Part shown: positions 1 to 8,469 of the stretch, one piece after another
Numbering within the stretch: the stretch's first letter is position 1
How the letters are laid out: each line of letters opens with the position of its first letter
NCBI RefSeq assembly: GCF_040409815.1
Contig: NZ_CP099959.1
Location: 868,001-932,000, forward strand
Direction of reading: 5' to 3'
DNA from: Polynucleobacter sp. UK-FUSCHL-C3
Lineage (GTDB): Bacteria > Pseudomonadota > Gammaproteobacteria > Burkholderiales > Burkholderiaceae
DNA: 64,000 nucleotides
The notes under the pieces: generated by a model
Database searches by the model: none
Seen by the model: only the letters and a program-made list of their open reading frames with translations
Told to the model about the DNA's origin: nothing
Translations under genes and position numbers: made by a program

Positions 1-206
1 AATGCTACAAATGCCACGCGGATAAATCTGGCTTTGGGGATGGCAGCTTGATCTATACACGCAAAGATCGTCGTGTGCAAAATCTTGAACGTCTAAAAGT
101 GATGGTGGCTCGCTGTAATACTGAGTTACGACTTGATCTATTTCCTGAGGATGAGGCTGACGTCACCGCCTATCTCAATCAGCAGTACTATAAATTTAAG
201 CCCTAA
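1..206 (+). CDS. C-terminal part of a c-type cytochrome (5' end outside window)
   Basis: The open frame enters from the left edge (first complete codon at base 3) and stops with TAA at 204-206. The first residues visible are Cys-Tyr-Lys-Cys-His, a CXXCH haem c attachment site, so this is a secreted or periplasmic electron carrier or the last domain of a larger cytochrome. After the haem site come a short loop rich in Asp and Gly, a segment containing ARCNTEL, and a tail ending YLNQQYYKFKP. The YeeE-type gene starts only 6 bases downstream, so the two are probably cotranscribed; a partner in inorganic sulfur chemistry is possible but unproven. Without the N-terminus the subfamily cannot be fixed. 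Confidence 0.65.
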   Translation, partial: CYKCHADKSGFGDGSLIYTRKDRRVQNLERLKVMVARCNTELRLDLFPEDEADVTAYLNQQYYKFKP

Positions 207-212
207 TTTCTT

Positions 213-1340
213 ATGAACGATCTAACACCAGAGCAAATTAGTTCTCTGGGCAGTCAAGCTTTATTGATTACCCTGTTTATTACAACAATCCTAGGCATCA
301 TTATGCAAAAGACTAGCTTTTGCACTCTTGGTGCTGTGTCGGATGGCATTCTGATGGAAGACTGGTCCAGAATGCGTCAATGGTGCTTGGCCATTGGCAT
401 CGCAATTTTGGGTGTAGCTTTGATGTCGCACCTGGGATGGATTGATGTCAGTAAATCGTTTTACACCGGCAATCGTGTGCTTTATCTCTCAACTGTGATT
501 GGGAGCACATTATTTGGTATCGGCATGGTTTTGGCATCTGGCTGCGGCAGTAAGACCCTCATTCGGATTGGTGGCGGTAACCTGAAGTCGATCGTGGTCT
601 TCATCGTCTTAGGACTTGTTGCCTATATGACCATGCGCGGCTTTCTAGGGATCATGAAAGCAAACACCATTGATAAGGTCTCCTTGAGCTTAAATACCAA
701 CCAAGACCTACCAAGTATTTTGTCTGCTTCGTTTGGAATCGCTAAAGAAAGTTTACGTTCGATCTTGGCGCTCATCATTGGTGGCGCATTTATAGGCTTT
801 GCTGTTCTCAAGAAATCATTCTGGAATACCGAAAACCTACTCGCTGGTATTGGAGTCGGTGTCGGTATTACAGCGATCTGGTGGGTCTCGGGACACTATG
901 CCCACCTCACAGAGGACCCAAACACTTTGCAAGAAGCCTTCTTGGTAACTAATTCTGGACGGATGGAGAGTCTCTCTTTTGTTGCCCCTTATGCATTTGC
1001 CTTAGATTGGATGATGTTCACGAGCGATAAGTCGAAGGTTTTAACCATTGGCATTGTGGCTGTGATTGGCATGATCCTGGGTTCTGCAATTAGCTCCATC
1101 CTTAGCAAAAACTTTCGCTGGGAGTCATTCCGTGGGGTAGAAGATACCGCTAATCATTTGGTGGGTGCGGCCTTAATGGGCTTTGGGGGTGTGACCGCGG
1201 TTGGTTGTACGGTTGGACAGGGCTTGAGTGGTCTTTCTACCTTGGCACTGAACTCCTTTATTGCCTTTCCTGGATTTATCTTGGGAGCCTACATTGGACT
1301 TCAATACCTGCAATGGCGCCTTAGCCCTAAGCCTTGTTAG
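213..1340 (+). CDS. YeeE/YedE-family sulfur-compound transporter
   Basis: A 375-residue, very hydrophobic inner-membrane protein with about nine to ten predicted membrane spans. It has the family's cysteine motifs: Cys37 in a TSFCTLG segment, Cys111 in ASGCGSK and Cys332 in VGCTVGQGLSG. YeeE (TsuA) of this family imports thiosulfate by handing it between membrane cysteines; here the substrate is inferred to be thiosulfate or a related sulfur compound. Two half-size relatives follow directly, then a small Cys-phosphatase-like protein, which together look like a sulfur-handling operon. The start ATG is 6 bases after the upstream stop. Confidence 0.8.
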   Translation: MNDLTPEQISSLGSQALLITLFITTILGIIMQKTSFCTLGAVSDGILMEDWSRMRQWCLAIGIAILGVALMSHLGWIDVSKSFYTGNRVLYLSTVIGSTLFGIGMVLASGCGSKTLIRIGGGNLKSIVVFIVLGLVAYMTMRGFLGIMKANTIDKVSLSLNTNQDLPSILSASFGIAKESLRSILALIIGGAFIGFAVLKKSFWNTENLLAGIGVGVGITAIWWVSGHYAHLTEDPNTLQEAFLVTNSGRMESLSFVAPYAFALDWMMFTSDKSKVLTIGIVAVIGMILGSAISSILSKNFRWESFRGVEDTANHLVGAALMGFGGVTAVGCTVGQGLSGLSTLALNSFIAFPGFILGAYIGLQYLQWRLSPKPC

Positions 1341-1356
1341 GCCTTAAAATAAGACG

Positions 1357-1788
1357 ATGACCATTGATTGGACCTCATTCTCTCCAGGACCCGCCCTAGT
1401 AGGCGGGATTTTGTTGGGGATTGCTGCAGCTCTCTATGTTCTCTTTAATGGGCGCATTCTGGGAATCAGCGGTATTGTGGGCGGACTATTGCAGGCAAAA
1501 AAATCCGATTGGCTCTGGCGACTTAGTTTTACCCTTGGCCTATTAACTGCAGCTTTGTGGGGGAAGTATGTCTTTGATATCCAGGTGAAGTCTGTGATTG
1601 ATGCGGATTACCTGACCCTCATCATTGCGGGCTTATTAGTTGGCTTTGGAGCACGTTATGGATCTGGATGTACCAGTGGCCATGGTATTTGTGGTTTATC
1701 TAGACTGTCGCCTCGTTCCTTGTTGGCTACTTTGACCTTTATGGGCTGTGGCTTCCTAATTGTTTACGTTGTTCGTCATCTTGTTTAA
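1357..1788 (+). CDS. Half-size YeeE/YedE-family membrane protein, first half
   Basis: A 143-residue protein with about four membrane spans and the motif GSGCTSGHGICGLSRLS near residue 100, the signature of the first of two split YeeE/YedE proteins. It corresponds to the N-terminal half of the full-length YeeE fold, and the next gene supplies the second half. Such pairs are often found in sulfur-metabolism or persulfide-detoxification loci; the transported species is not shown by the sequence. It starts 16 bases after the full-length YeeE gene and its stop lies 4 bases before the next start, so the genes are probably translated from one mRNA. Confidence 0.8.
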   Translation: MTIDWTSFSPGPALVGGILLGIAAALYVLFNGRILGISGIVGGLLQAKKSDWLWRLSFTLGLLTAALWGKYVFDIQVKSVIDADYLTLIIAGLLVGFGARYGSGCTSGHGICGLSRLSPRSLLATLTFMGCGFLIVYVVRHLV

Positions 1789-1792
1789 GACC

Positions 1793-2227
1793 ATGAGCCA
1801 AAATACTTCGGTGTTCTCTAATGCAAGCGAGTATCTGATCGGGGTTCTATTTGGTTTGGGCCTAATGATCTCTGGCATGACCAACCCCGCCAAGATCTTG
1901 GCATTCTTAGATCTTTCAGGAGCATGGGATCCATCTCTGATCTTTGTAATGGGTGGTGCAGTATTGGTTGGCTTGATTGCGTTTTATCTTGCTAAAAATC
2001 GGACCCAGAGTTTCTTGGGAGGTGCGATGCATATGCCGACACGGCGTGATATCGATCGTCCCTTGCTAATTGGTAGTGCGATGTTTGGACTTGGTTGGGG
2101 TCTAGCAGGTTTTTGTCCAGGACCCGCATTGGTATCTCTGGGCTCTGGTGAGTTAAAGGCTTTGGCCTTTGTAATTGCTATGCTTGGTGGGATGTTGCTA
2201 TTTGATTTTGTGGGTCAGAAGAAATAA
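1793..2227 (+). CDS. Half-size YeeE/YedE-family membrane protein, second half (DUF6691 type)
   Basis: A 144-residue membrane protein, about four spans, with motifs GLGLMISGMTNPAK near the N-terminus and GLGWGLAGFCPGPAL near residue 110, typical of the partner of split YeeE proteins. The ATG at 1793 is chosen although the frame is open further upstream: the upstream part overlaps the previous gene, and this start puts the usual short hydrophilic N-terminus before the first span. It probably forms a heterodimer with the preceding product. The conserved Cys in FCPGP is the likely sulfur-contacting residue, by analogy with the family. Confidence 0.78.
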   Translation: MSQNTSVFSNASEYLIGVLFGLGLMISGMTNPAKILAFLDLSGAWDPSLIFVMGGAVLVGLIAFYLAKNRTQSFLGGAMHMPTRRDIDRPLLIGSAMFGLGWGLAGFCPGPALVSLGSGELKALAFVIAMLGGMLLFDFVGQKK

Positions 2228-2255
2228 TCAAGACCTATTATTTTGTGAGGATTGC

Positions 2256-2600
2256 ATGAACGTACATATTTCTTGTCATAACCCAAACTTTGGAACAGCT
2301 GGCCAAATTGAGCCCACTGATGTAGCTGAGATTGCACAGCAGGGTTATAAAAGTATTATTAATAATCGTCCGGATGGTGAAGAGGGCCCGGAGCAGCCAA
2401 GCAATGCATCGATTGCAGCAATGGCTAAATCTCAAGGTCTGGAATACGCTTACTTACCGGTCGTGAGTGGTGCGATTACTCCTGAGCAAGTAGTCGAAAT
2501 GTCTAAACTTTTAAAGAGTATGCCGCAACCCATCTTAGCCTTCTGTCGCTCGGGTGCACGTTCTACCTTCTTGTATCAACTCGCCTTACAAAATTCTTAA
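2256..2600 (+). CDS. TIGR01244-type phosphatase/sulfurtransferase-like protein
   Basis: A 114-residue cytoplasmic protein with the protein-tyrosine-phosphatase-like fold of the TIGR01244 family. It carries the INNRPDGE segment (residues 35-42) and the catalytic loop CRSGARS beginning at Cys97, a C-X5-R P-loop. This domain occurs alone or fused to persulfide dioxygenase-type enzymes, and the neighbouring YeeE genes support a role in sulfur or persulfide handling rather than protein dephosphorylation. The ATG at 2256 is preceded by a GAGG ribosome site and avoids a long upstream extension overlapping the membrane gene. Confidence 0.75.
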   Translation: MNVHISCHNPNFGTAGQIEPTDVAEIAQQGYKSIINNRPDGEEGPEQPSNASIAAMAKSQGLEYAYLPVVSGAITPEQVVEMSKLLKSMPQPILAFCRSGARSTFLYQLALQNS

Positions 2601-2627
2601 TACCAACTTCCTGCTAAAGCAATCAAA

Positions 2628-2930
2628 ATGGCTGCCTTACTGAACGATCATGAGCGCTCCATTCTTAAAACAGAGTTAGCCAACTGGGCTGTAGTACCTA
2701 AGCGGGATGCAATCACTCGCACTTATTCATTTAAAGATTTCAAGAGCGCCTTTGCCTTTATGACCCAGTGTGCTCTGCATGCTGAGGCGATGAACCACCA
2801 CCCTGAGTGGTTTAATGTCTGGAATCGTGTAGAGGTGACCTTATCTACTCACGATGCGGGTGGTCTCACTCAGCGTGATATTGAACTGGCACGTGCGATG
2901 GATCGCTGTGCTGCACAGCACCTCATCTAG
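2628..2930 (+). CDS. phhB: Pterin-4a-carbinolamine dehydratase
   Basis: A 100-residue protein matching the PCD/DCoH family in length and motifs: the [17 protein letters not shown] stretch (about residues 54-70) holds the paired histidines of the active site, followed by [15 protein letters not shown]. The enzyme dehydrates 4a-hydroxytetrahydrobiopterin. No phenylalanine hydroxylase is in the window, so here it may serve general pterin repair. It sits in the same direction as its neighbours and 27 bases downstream of the phosphatase-like gene. Confidence 0.88.
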   Translation: MAALLNDHERSILKTELANWAVVPKRDAITRTYSFKDFKSAFAFMTQCALHAEAMNHHPEWFNVWNRVEVTLSTHDAGGLTQRDIELARAMDRCAAQHLI

Positions 2931-2938
2931 TAAATAGT

Positions 2939-3376
2939 ATGCGTACATGGCATATGAAACGAAATTGTTCGTTTACACCTAGGCAAGTAGGCTATTTTTA
3001 TCTCTCGATGCTGATGTTCTCATCAATCATTGCTACGTATTTCTTGGTACAAGGCATTTGGATGATCTTGCCATTTACCATCATTGAGCTTACTGCATTA
3101 GGGATCGCCTTATTAATCTACGCACGCCACGCACTCGATTATGAGTCGATTGCCATCGATGGTAGTTCAGTCACCGTTGAGAAGAACATTGGGGGCAAGC
3201 TCGAGCGCCATGAGTTCAACACCAAGTGGTTGCAACTCAAGCAAGAAGAAGACGGTAAACGATTAATTCGGATAGAGCAAAGCGATCAAGAGCTCTCCAT
3301 CGGTATCTTTGTACCAGTAGACGCTAGAGCTCAATTTTTCAAGGATCTGCGCCAGCAAATCCGCTGCGAGTCTTAG
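2939..3376 (+). CDS. DUF2244 membrane protein
   Basis: A 145-residue protein with the DUF2244 layout: a short N-terminal segment with W-x-x-KRNCS-x-x-PRQ, two closely spaced membrane helices at about residues 20-65, then a soluble C-terminal beta-rich domain. Family function is unknown; in many proteobacteria it lies near respiratory or cytochrome oxidase genes. The start may be the first ATG (2939) or the Met six residues in; the first keeps the conserved Trp. It begins 8 bases after the dehydratase gene. Confidence 0.75.
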   Translation: MRTWHMKRNCSFTPRQVGYFYLSMLMFSSIIATYFLVQGIWMILPFTIIELTALGIALLIYARHALDYESIAIDGSSVTVEKNIGGKLERHEFNTKWLQLKQEEDGKRLIRIEQSDQELSIGIFVPVDARAQFFKDLRQQIRCES

Positions 3377-3421
3377 GGCACAGGGTAAACTAGATCTTTA
3401 GCACCCAAGGAACTTAGTGGT

Positions 3422-3847
3422 ATGCGGATTGATATACCAGACGATAAAAAATTAGTGCACGAAGCCATCATCCCATTGCGTTGGGGCGATATGGATGCCT
3501 TTGGTCACATTAACAACACCCTGTACTTTCGGTATATGGAGCAGGGGCGTATTCATTGGATTGAGTCCTTTGGATTTGGTATTCAACATGCTGAGGGCGG
3601 GGCCTTAATCGCTAATGCATTCTGTAATTTCTATTCACAGGTATCGTACCCAGGCGATCTGATCATCAAAACATATGTTGGCAAAGTGGGACGTACGAGT
3701 GTTGATATCTATAACCTGATGTCTCTTGCTAGCAATCCTGATGTGCTTTGTGCTGCGGGTGGCACCACATTGGTATGGGTTAACTTCAAGACCAAGCGTC
3801 CTGCACCATGGCCTGAGCCCTTTCAGAAACATTTGGGTTTAGCTTGA
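3422..3847 (+). CDS. Acyl-CoA thioesterase, 4HBT hot-dog fold
   Basis: A 141-residue single hot-dog domain. The segment LRWGDMDAFGHINNTLYFRYMEQGR (about residues 19-43) contains the catalytic Asp and the N-N-x-x-Y pattern of 4-hydroxybenzoyl-CoA thioesterase/YbgC-like enzymes, which hydrolyse acyl-CoA thioesters in the cytoplasm. The substrate cannot be told from sequence. Its TGA overlaps the TTG start of the tRNA selenouridine synthase gene, so the two are translationally coupled. Confidence 0.85.
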   Translation: MRIDIPDDKKLVHEAIIPLRWGDMDAFGHINNTLYFRYMEQGRIHWIESFGFGIQHAEGGALIANAFCNFYSQVSYPGDLIIKTYVGKVGRTSVDIYNLMSLASNPDVLCAAGGTTLVWVNFKTKRPAPWPEPFQKHLGLA

Positions 3848-4899
3848 GCTCTTGGATTGTTGAACCGGGGTCTTTACATCAAGACCTGAGCCGCTTTGAT
3901 TGCATTATTGATGTACGTTCACCCGCAGAGTTTGCCTTAGATCACATTCCTGGCGCAATCAACTGCCCTGTACTAAGTAATGAAGAGCGTGCGCAAGTAG
4001 GCACGATCTATAAACAAGAATCCCCATTTGCTGCCAAGAAAATTGGTGCTGCATTAGTAGCCAAGAACATTGCCGGCCACTTGCAAGACAATTTTCTTGA
4101 TCAAGAGCGTGATTGGACCCCATTGGTTTATTGCTGGCGAGGGGGAGAGCGCAGCGGCGCATTTACTCATATTCTGCAACGCATTGGCTGGAAGGCTCAT
4201 CAGCTCCGCGGTGGTTACCAGGAGTTCCGGCGTCAAGTTATCACCGATTTAGATCAATGGGCGGCTCAACTTCAGTTCAAGGTGATCTGTGGCATGACTG
4301 GTAGTGGCAAGACTAGACTTTTGCAAGCACTCAAATCTCATGCCCAAGTATTAGACTTAGAAGAACTGGCTGCTCATCGCGGATCGGTATTGGGTGGCTT
4401 GCCTCATCAAGAGCAGCCAAGCCAAAAAGCATTTGAGACTGGCTTATGGAATGCCTTACGTCATCTTGATCTTCAGAAAGTGATCTATGTAGAGTCGGAG
4501 AGTAAAAAAGTAGGCGGCCTACACATACCAGATGCATTGATGGAGCAGATTCGGAATAGTGAGTGCCTTGAGATTCAGGCTGAGCGCAGAGTTCGGGTTG
4601 ACTGCTTAATGGAAGAATACGCACACTTCTTAGAAGACAATCAGGCTCTCGAAAACTTACTGGCTTTATTAACCCAGCGTTATGGCAAAGAACAAATTAG
4701 TCAATGGCAAGCACTATCGCAAGAGAAGAAGTTTCAAATACTGGTGGATGAACTGCTAGTTCGTCACTATGACCCTGCGTATACCGATTCGATCCAGAGA
4801 AACTTCCCGAACTACACAGCAGGAAAAAAGCTTGTGATTAGTAGTGCCAAACCAGAAGCCTATCAGGCAATCGCGCTCGAGCTCTTAAAGCTTAACTAA
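3844..4899 (+). CDS. mnmH: tRNA 2-selenouridine/geranyl-2-thiouridine synthase
   Basis: A 351-residue two-domain protein. The rhodanese domain (about residues 1-135) has its active-site cysteine in CWRGGERS (Cys97), and a P-loop domain starts at GMTGSGKT (150-157). This is the MnmH/SelU architecture, which replaces sulfur by selenium at wobble 2-thiouridine of Lys, Glu and Gln tRNAs via a geranylated intermediate, using selenophosphate from SelD (not in this window). The start codon appears to be TTG, overlapping the upstream stop as TTGA; no in-frame ATG lies early enough to keep the first rhodanese strand. It overlaps the convergent acyl-CoA dehydrogenase gene by 8 bases. Confidence 0.92.
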   Translation: MSSWIVEPGSLHQDLSRFDCIIDVRSPAEFALDHIPGAINCPVLSNEERAQVGTIYKQESPFAAKKIGAALVAKNIAGHLQDNFLDQERDWTPLVYCWRGGERSGAFTHILQRIGWKAHQLRGGYQEFRRQVITDLDQWAAQLQFKVICGMTGSGKTRLLQALKSHAQVLDLEELAAHRGSVLGGLPHQEQPSQKAFETGLWNALRHLDLQKVIYVESESKKVGGLHIPDALMEQIRNSECLEIQAERRVRVDCLMEEYAHFLEDNQALENLLALLTQRYGKEQISQWQALSQEKKFQILVDELLVRHYDPAYTDSIQRNFPNYTAGKKLVISSAKPEAYQAIALELLKLN

Positions 4900-6070
4900 A
4901 AGCCTGTATACCTGTCTGGGCTCTACCCAAGATCAACGCATGGATATCATGCGTGCCCTCATAGGTGTTGACCACTTCTAGATTAAGCATGTGCCGAATC
5001 ACACCATATTCATCTGAGATACCGTTACCACCCAACATGTCGCGTGCCATCCGTGCAATCTCGAGTGACTTGCCGCAGGAGTTGCGTTTCATGATCGATG
5101 TGACTTCGGGAGCAGCAGTGCCTTCATCCTTCATACGCCCTAAACGTAGAACGCCTTGCAAAGCCATGGCGATATCGGTTTGCATATCTGCTAATTTTTT
5201 TTGGATTAATTGATTGGCCGCAAGAGGGCGACCAAACTGATGGCGATCTAAGGTGTACTGACGCGCAGTATGCCAACAGAACTCAGCCGAACCTAGTACA
5301 CCCCAAGAGATACCGTAGCGGGCTGAGTTAAGGCAAGTGAACGGACCCTTTAGGCCAGTGACCTCGGGGAACTCGTTCTCTGCAGGAACGAATACCTCGT
5401 CCATCACAATCTCGCCGGTAATAGAAGCGCGTAATCCTTGCTTACCCGTAATTTTGGGAGCACTTAAACCTTTCATCCCTTTTTCTAGGATGAAGCCCCG
5501 AATTTGATCCGCATCATTTTTAGCCCAGACCACGAAGACATCCGCAATCGGTGAGTTTGAAATCCACATTTTGGAGCCCGTTAGCGAGAACCCCCCGGGA
5601 ACTTTCTTGGCACGTGTAATCATGCCGCCCGCATCCGAGCCAAAGTTGGGTTCAGTCAGGCCAAAGCAACCAATCCACTCACCAGTTGCTAACTTGGGGA
5701 GGTATTTTTGTTTCTGGGCTTCAGTACCAAACTCATTAATTGGCACCATCACCAAGGAAGATTGCACACTCATCATGGAGCGATAACCCGAATCTACTCG
5801 CTCAATTTCACGCGCGATCAAGCCATACGAGACATAGTTCAAATTAGCGCCGCCGTATTGCTCGGGGATAGTAATCCCCAGGAGCCCCAGCTCACCCATT
5901 TCTCGGAAGATCGATGGATCGGTACTCTCCGCACGAAAGGCTTCTTGGACCCGCGGTGCGAGCTTGCCCTGGGCATATTCTCTAGCGGCGTCAGCGATCA
6001 TGCGCTCTTCGGTGCTTAGTTGGTCTTGGAGGAGAAGGGGATCTTCCCAGTGAAAGCTTGGTTTGCTCAT
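4892..6070 (-). CDS. gcdH: Glutaryl-CoA dehydrogenase-type acyl-CoA dehydrogenase
   Basis: A 392-residue acyl-CoA dehydrogenase of the glutaryl-CoA dehydrogenase branch. Visible landmarks are [13 protein letters not shown] for FAD/substrate binding, the [16 protein letters not shown] segment, and the C-terminal catalytic Glu within [17 protein letters not shown]. The enzyme oxidises and decarboxylates glutaryl-CoA to crotonyl-CoA in lysine, tryptophan and aromatic degradation, passing electrons to ETF. It stands alone on the minus strand, converging with mnmH. A branched or short-chain acyl-CoA substrate is possible, but motifs and length favour GcdH. Confidence 0.88.
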   Translation of the reverse strand: MSKPSFHWEDPLLLQDQLSTEERMIADAAREYAQGKLAPRVQEAFRAESTDPSIFREMGELGLLGITIPEQYGGANLNYVSYGLIAREIERVDSGYRSMMSVQSSLVMVPINEFGTEAQKQKYLPKLATGEWIGCFGLTEPNFGSDAGGMITRAKKVPGGFSLTGSKMWISNSPIADVFVVWAKNDADQIRGFILEKGMKGLSAPKITGKQGLRASITGEIVMDEVFVPAENEFPEVTGLKGPFTCLNSARYGISWGVLGSAEFCWHTARQYTLDRHQFGRPLAANQLIQKKLADMQTDIAMALQGVLRLGRMKDEGTAAPEVTSIMKRNSCGKSLEIARMARDMLGGNGISDEYGVIRHMLNLEVVNTYEGTHDIHALILGRAQTGIQAFS

Positions 6071-6181
6071 TATTTTTCTGGATTTGAGATGAATTCGGAT
6101 AAAAAGACTGAATACCGCTATTCTATGAAATATTCACTGATTTAACAGGAAAGCAGTCACCACAAGGGCCCTTGGCTAACT

Positions 6182-6889
6182 ATGCGCCGGCAATACCGCT
6201 ATTACGACCTGATCTTGGCCGCATTTGTGGCGGTGATCCTATGCTCTAACTTCATTGGTGCGGGTAAGGCTGCGACCCTCGATCTGCCGTATTTTGGCTT
6301 GGTGGTGTTTGGGGCCGGTATCTTATTTTTCCCGATCTCTTATCTCATTAGCGATGTGCTCACCGAGGTCTATGGTTATGCATACGATCGGCGCACCGTT
6401 TGGGCTGGATTTGCAGCCTTAGGCTTTGCAGCCATCATGGTACAGGTGGTGATTCATTTACCAGTAGCGCCTGGGTCATACATGGCTAATTATCAGCAAG
6501 GCCTAGAAACAGTATTTGGTAACTCATGGCGGATTGCATTGGGATCGATGATTGCCTTTTGGTGCGGTAGCTTTGTTAATAGCTATGTCTTAGCCAAGAT
6601 GAAGGTCTGGACCCAAGGCAAGTATTTGTGGGCTCGGACCATTGGCTCAACCGCAACGGGAGAGTTGGTGGACTCATCTCTGTTCTACATGATTGCCTTT
6701 TATGCTGTCTGGCCGACTGCTGAAATTATTCAGGTAGCAATAGCGCAATATATATTGAAGACCTCGTGGGAGGTTTTAGCAACCCCCTTTACCTACTGGA
6801 TTATTGGCTATCTGAAGCGTAAAGAGAATGAAGATTATTACGATACCAATACTAATTTCACACCATTTCAATTAAAGGTTGATCGATGA
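6182..6889 (+). CDS. yhhQ: Queuosine precursor transporter (YhhQ/QPTR family)
   Basis: A 235-residue integral membrane protein with about six spans. The segment [20 protein letters not shown] (about residues 48-67) is the hallmark of the YhhQ family, which imports preQ0/preQ1 for queuosine tRNA modification. The last four bases overlap the msrP start as ATGA, so it heads an msrPQ transcript. The hydrophilic C-terminus is rich in Asp and Asn. Confidence 0.9.
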   Translation: MRRQYRYYDLILAAFVAVILCSNFIGAGKAATLDLPYFGLVVFGAGILFFPISYLISDVLTEVYGYAYDRRTVWAGFAALGFAAIMVQVVIHLPVAPGSYMANYQQGLETVFGNSWRIALGSMIAFWCGSFVNSYVLAKMKVWTQGKYLWARTIGSTATGELVDSSLFYMIAFYAVWPTAEIIQVAIAQYILKTSWEVLATPFTYWIIGYLKRKENEDYYDTNTNFTPFQLKVDR

Positions 6890-7854
6890 TATTTAAAGAT
6901 AGACGCATACAAAGTAGCGATGTCACCCCACGCAGAGTATTTGAACAGCGCCGTGAGTGGCTAAAGACCGCAGCGATGGGATCGATGGCGATGGGTCTTG
7001 GCTCATGGTTGGAGCGTGAGGCGTTCGCTAAAACCCCAATTGCTAAAGAGAAGTTAGCAGCTAAGTTCAATGAACAATACTCCACCAAAGAGACTGCCAC
7101 CTCATATGAAGAAGTAACCAGCTATAACAACTTCTATGAGTTTGGTATGGACAAGGATGAGCCCGCCAAATACGCCGAGCGTTTACAAACCCGACCTTGG
7201 GCAATCAGCATTGAGGGCTTAGTTAAAAAGCCCTTAACTCTCGATATTGATGCCTTGCTCAAATTAGCTCCGATGGAGGAGCGCATCTATCGCATGCGTT
7301 GTGTAGAAGGCTGGTCAATGGTGATTCCTTGGAACGGCTATGCACTCTCGCATCTGATTAATAAAGTAGAACCCTTGGGCTCTGCCAAATACATGGAGTT
7401 CATTACTCTTGCTGATCCAAAACAAATGCCGGGCTTACGTAGACCCGTATTGGACTGGCCCTATCGAGAGGGCTTACGCATGGATGAGGCTATGAACCCT
7501 CTGACACTCTTAACCTTAGGCTTATACGGAGAGATTTTGCCCAAGCAGAATGGTGCGCCAGTGCGCTTAGTGGTGCCCTGGAAGTATGGCTTTAAGAGTG
7601 CCAAGTCATTAGTGACAATCCGCTTTACCGAAAAACAACCGCTCACGAGTTGGAGCATGTCTGCACCGCGCGAATATGGTTTTTACTCCAATGTAAATCC
7701 AAGCGTGAGTCACCCCCGTTGGAGCCAAGCGACCGAGCGCCGGATTGATGGTCGTGGCATCTTTGCGCCCAAGATTAAGACCGAGCCCTTTAATGGTTAT
7801 GGTGAGTATGTGGCAAAACTCTACGCCGGCATGGATCTAAAAAAGTTTTACTAG
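6886..7854 (+). CDS. msrP: Periplasmic methionine-sulfoxide reductase catalytic subunit MsrP
   Basis: A 322-residue molybdenum-cofactor protein. It has a twin-arginine export signal (RREWLKTAA near residue 22, followed by a hydrophobic stretch) and the sulfite-oxidase fold. The molybdenum ligand cysteine is in [11 protein letters not shown] at about residue 139. MsrP repairs oxidised methionines in envelope proteins using electrons from the haem-binding membrane partner MsrQ, encoded 3 bases downstream. Overlap with yhhQ implies cotranscription. Length and motifs are normal for the family. Confidence 0.94.
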   Translation: MIFKDRRIQSSDVTPRRVFEQRREWLKTAAMGSMAMGLGSWLEREAFAKTPIAKEKLAAKFNEQYSTKETATSYEEVTSYNNFYEFGMDKDEPAKYAERLQTRPWAISIEGLVKKPLTLDIDALLKLAPMEERIYRMRCVEGWSMVIPWNGYALSHLINKVEPLGSAKYMEFITLADPKQMPGLRRPVLDWPYREGLRMDEAMNPLTLLTLGLYGEILPKQNGAPVRLVVPWKYGFKSAKSLVTIRFTEKQPLTSWSMSAPREYGFYSNVNPSVSHPRWSQATERRIDGRGIFAPKIKTEPFNGYGEYVAKLYAGMDLKKFY

Positions 7855-7857
7855 GCA

Positions 7858-8460
7858 ATGCCAGGTATTACCTCCATCAAGTATTTTGTCTTTGCACTGG
7901 CGCTAATACCGCTAGTGCGTTTATTGGTCTTGGGTTACCTTGGTGATCTCACAGCCAACCCAGTAGAGTTCATTACCCGATCGACTGGCACTTGGACCAT
8001 TACCTTCTTGTGCATCACCTTAAGCATGAGCCCAATGCGTTGGATGTCGGGGTGGAGTGGGTGGATACAGTTACGACGCATGTTAGGGCTCTTTACTTTC
8101 TTCTATGCATTTTTGCACTTCACCATTTGGTATTGGTTAGATCACAACCTTGATGCCAAGGCAATGATTGATGATGTGATTGAGCGTCCATTCATCACTG
8201 TGGGATTTTTGGGCTTTGTCTGTATGAGCCTCTTGGCTATGAGCTCAAATCAGATGGCTATGCGTTGGTTGGGGCGTAAGTGGTCTTTATTGCACCGCCT
8301 AATTTATCTAATTGCCATCCTAGGAGTCTTGCACTATCTGTGGCATAAGGCCGGAAAGAATGATTTTGAGGTGGTCTACATCTATGCTGGGATAATCTTC
8401 TTATTATTAGTGATCCGAGTTCCAGTCATTCAGAAACGATTGACGCGAACCCGTTCTTAA
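7858..8460 (+). CDS. msrQ: Haem-binding membrane subunit MsrQ of the MsrPQ system
   Basis: A 200-residue ferric-reductase-like transmembrane protein with about six spans. Histidines in FFYAFLHFTIWYW and LHRLIYLIAILGVLHYLWH are the expected haem b ligands. It feeds quinol-derived electrons to MsrP in the periplasm. The start follows the msrP stop by 3 bases, and the gamma-glutamyltransferase gene begins 9 bases after it. Confidence 0.93.
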   Translation: MPGITSIKYFVFALALIPLVRLLVLGYLGDLTANPVEFITRSTGTWTITFLCITLSMSPMRWMSGWSGWIQLRRMLGLFTFFYAFLHFTIWYWLDHNLDAKAMIDDVIERPFITVGFLGFVCMSLLAMSSNQMAMRWLGRKWSLLHRLIYLIAILGVLHYLWHKAGKNDFEVVYIYAGIIFLLLVIRVPVIQKRLTRTRS

Positions 8461-8469
8461 GGAATAGCA

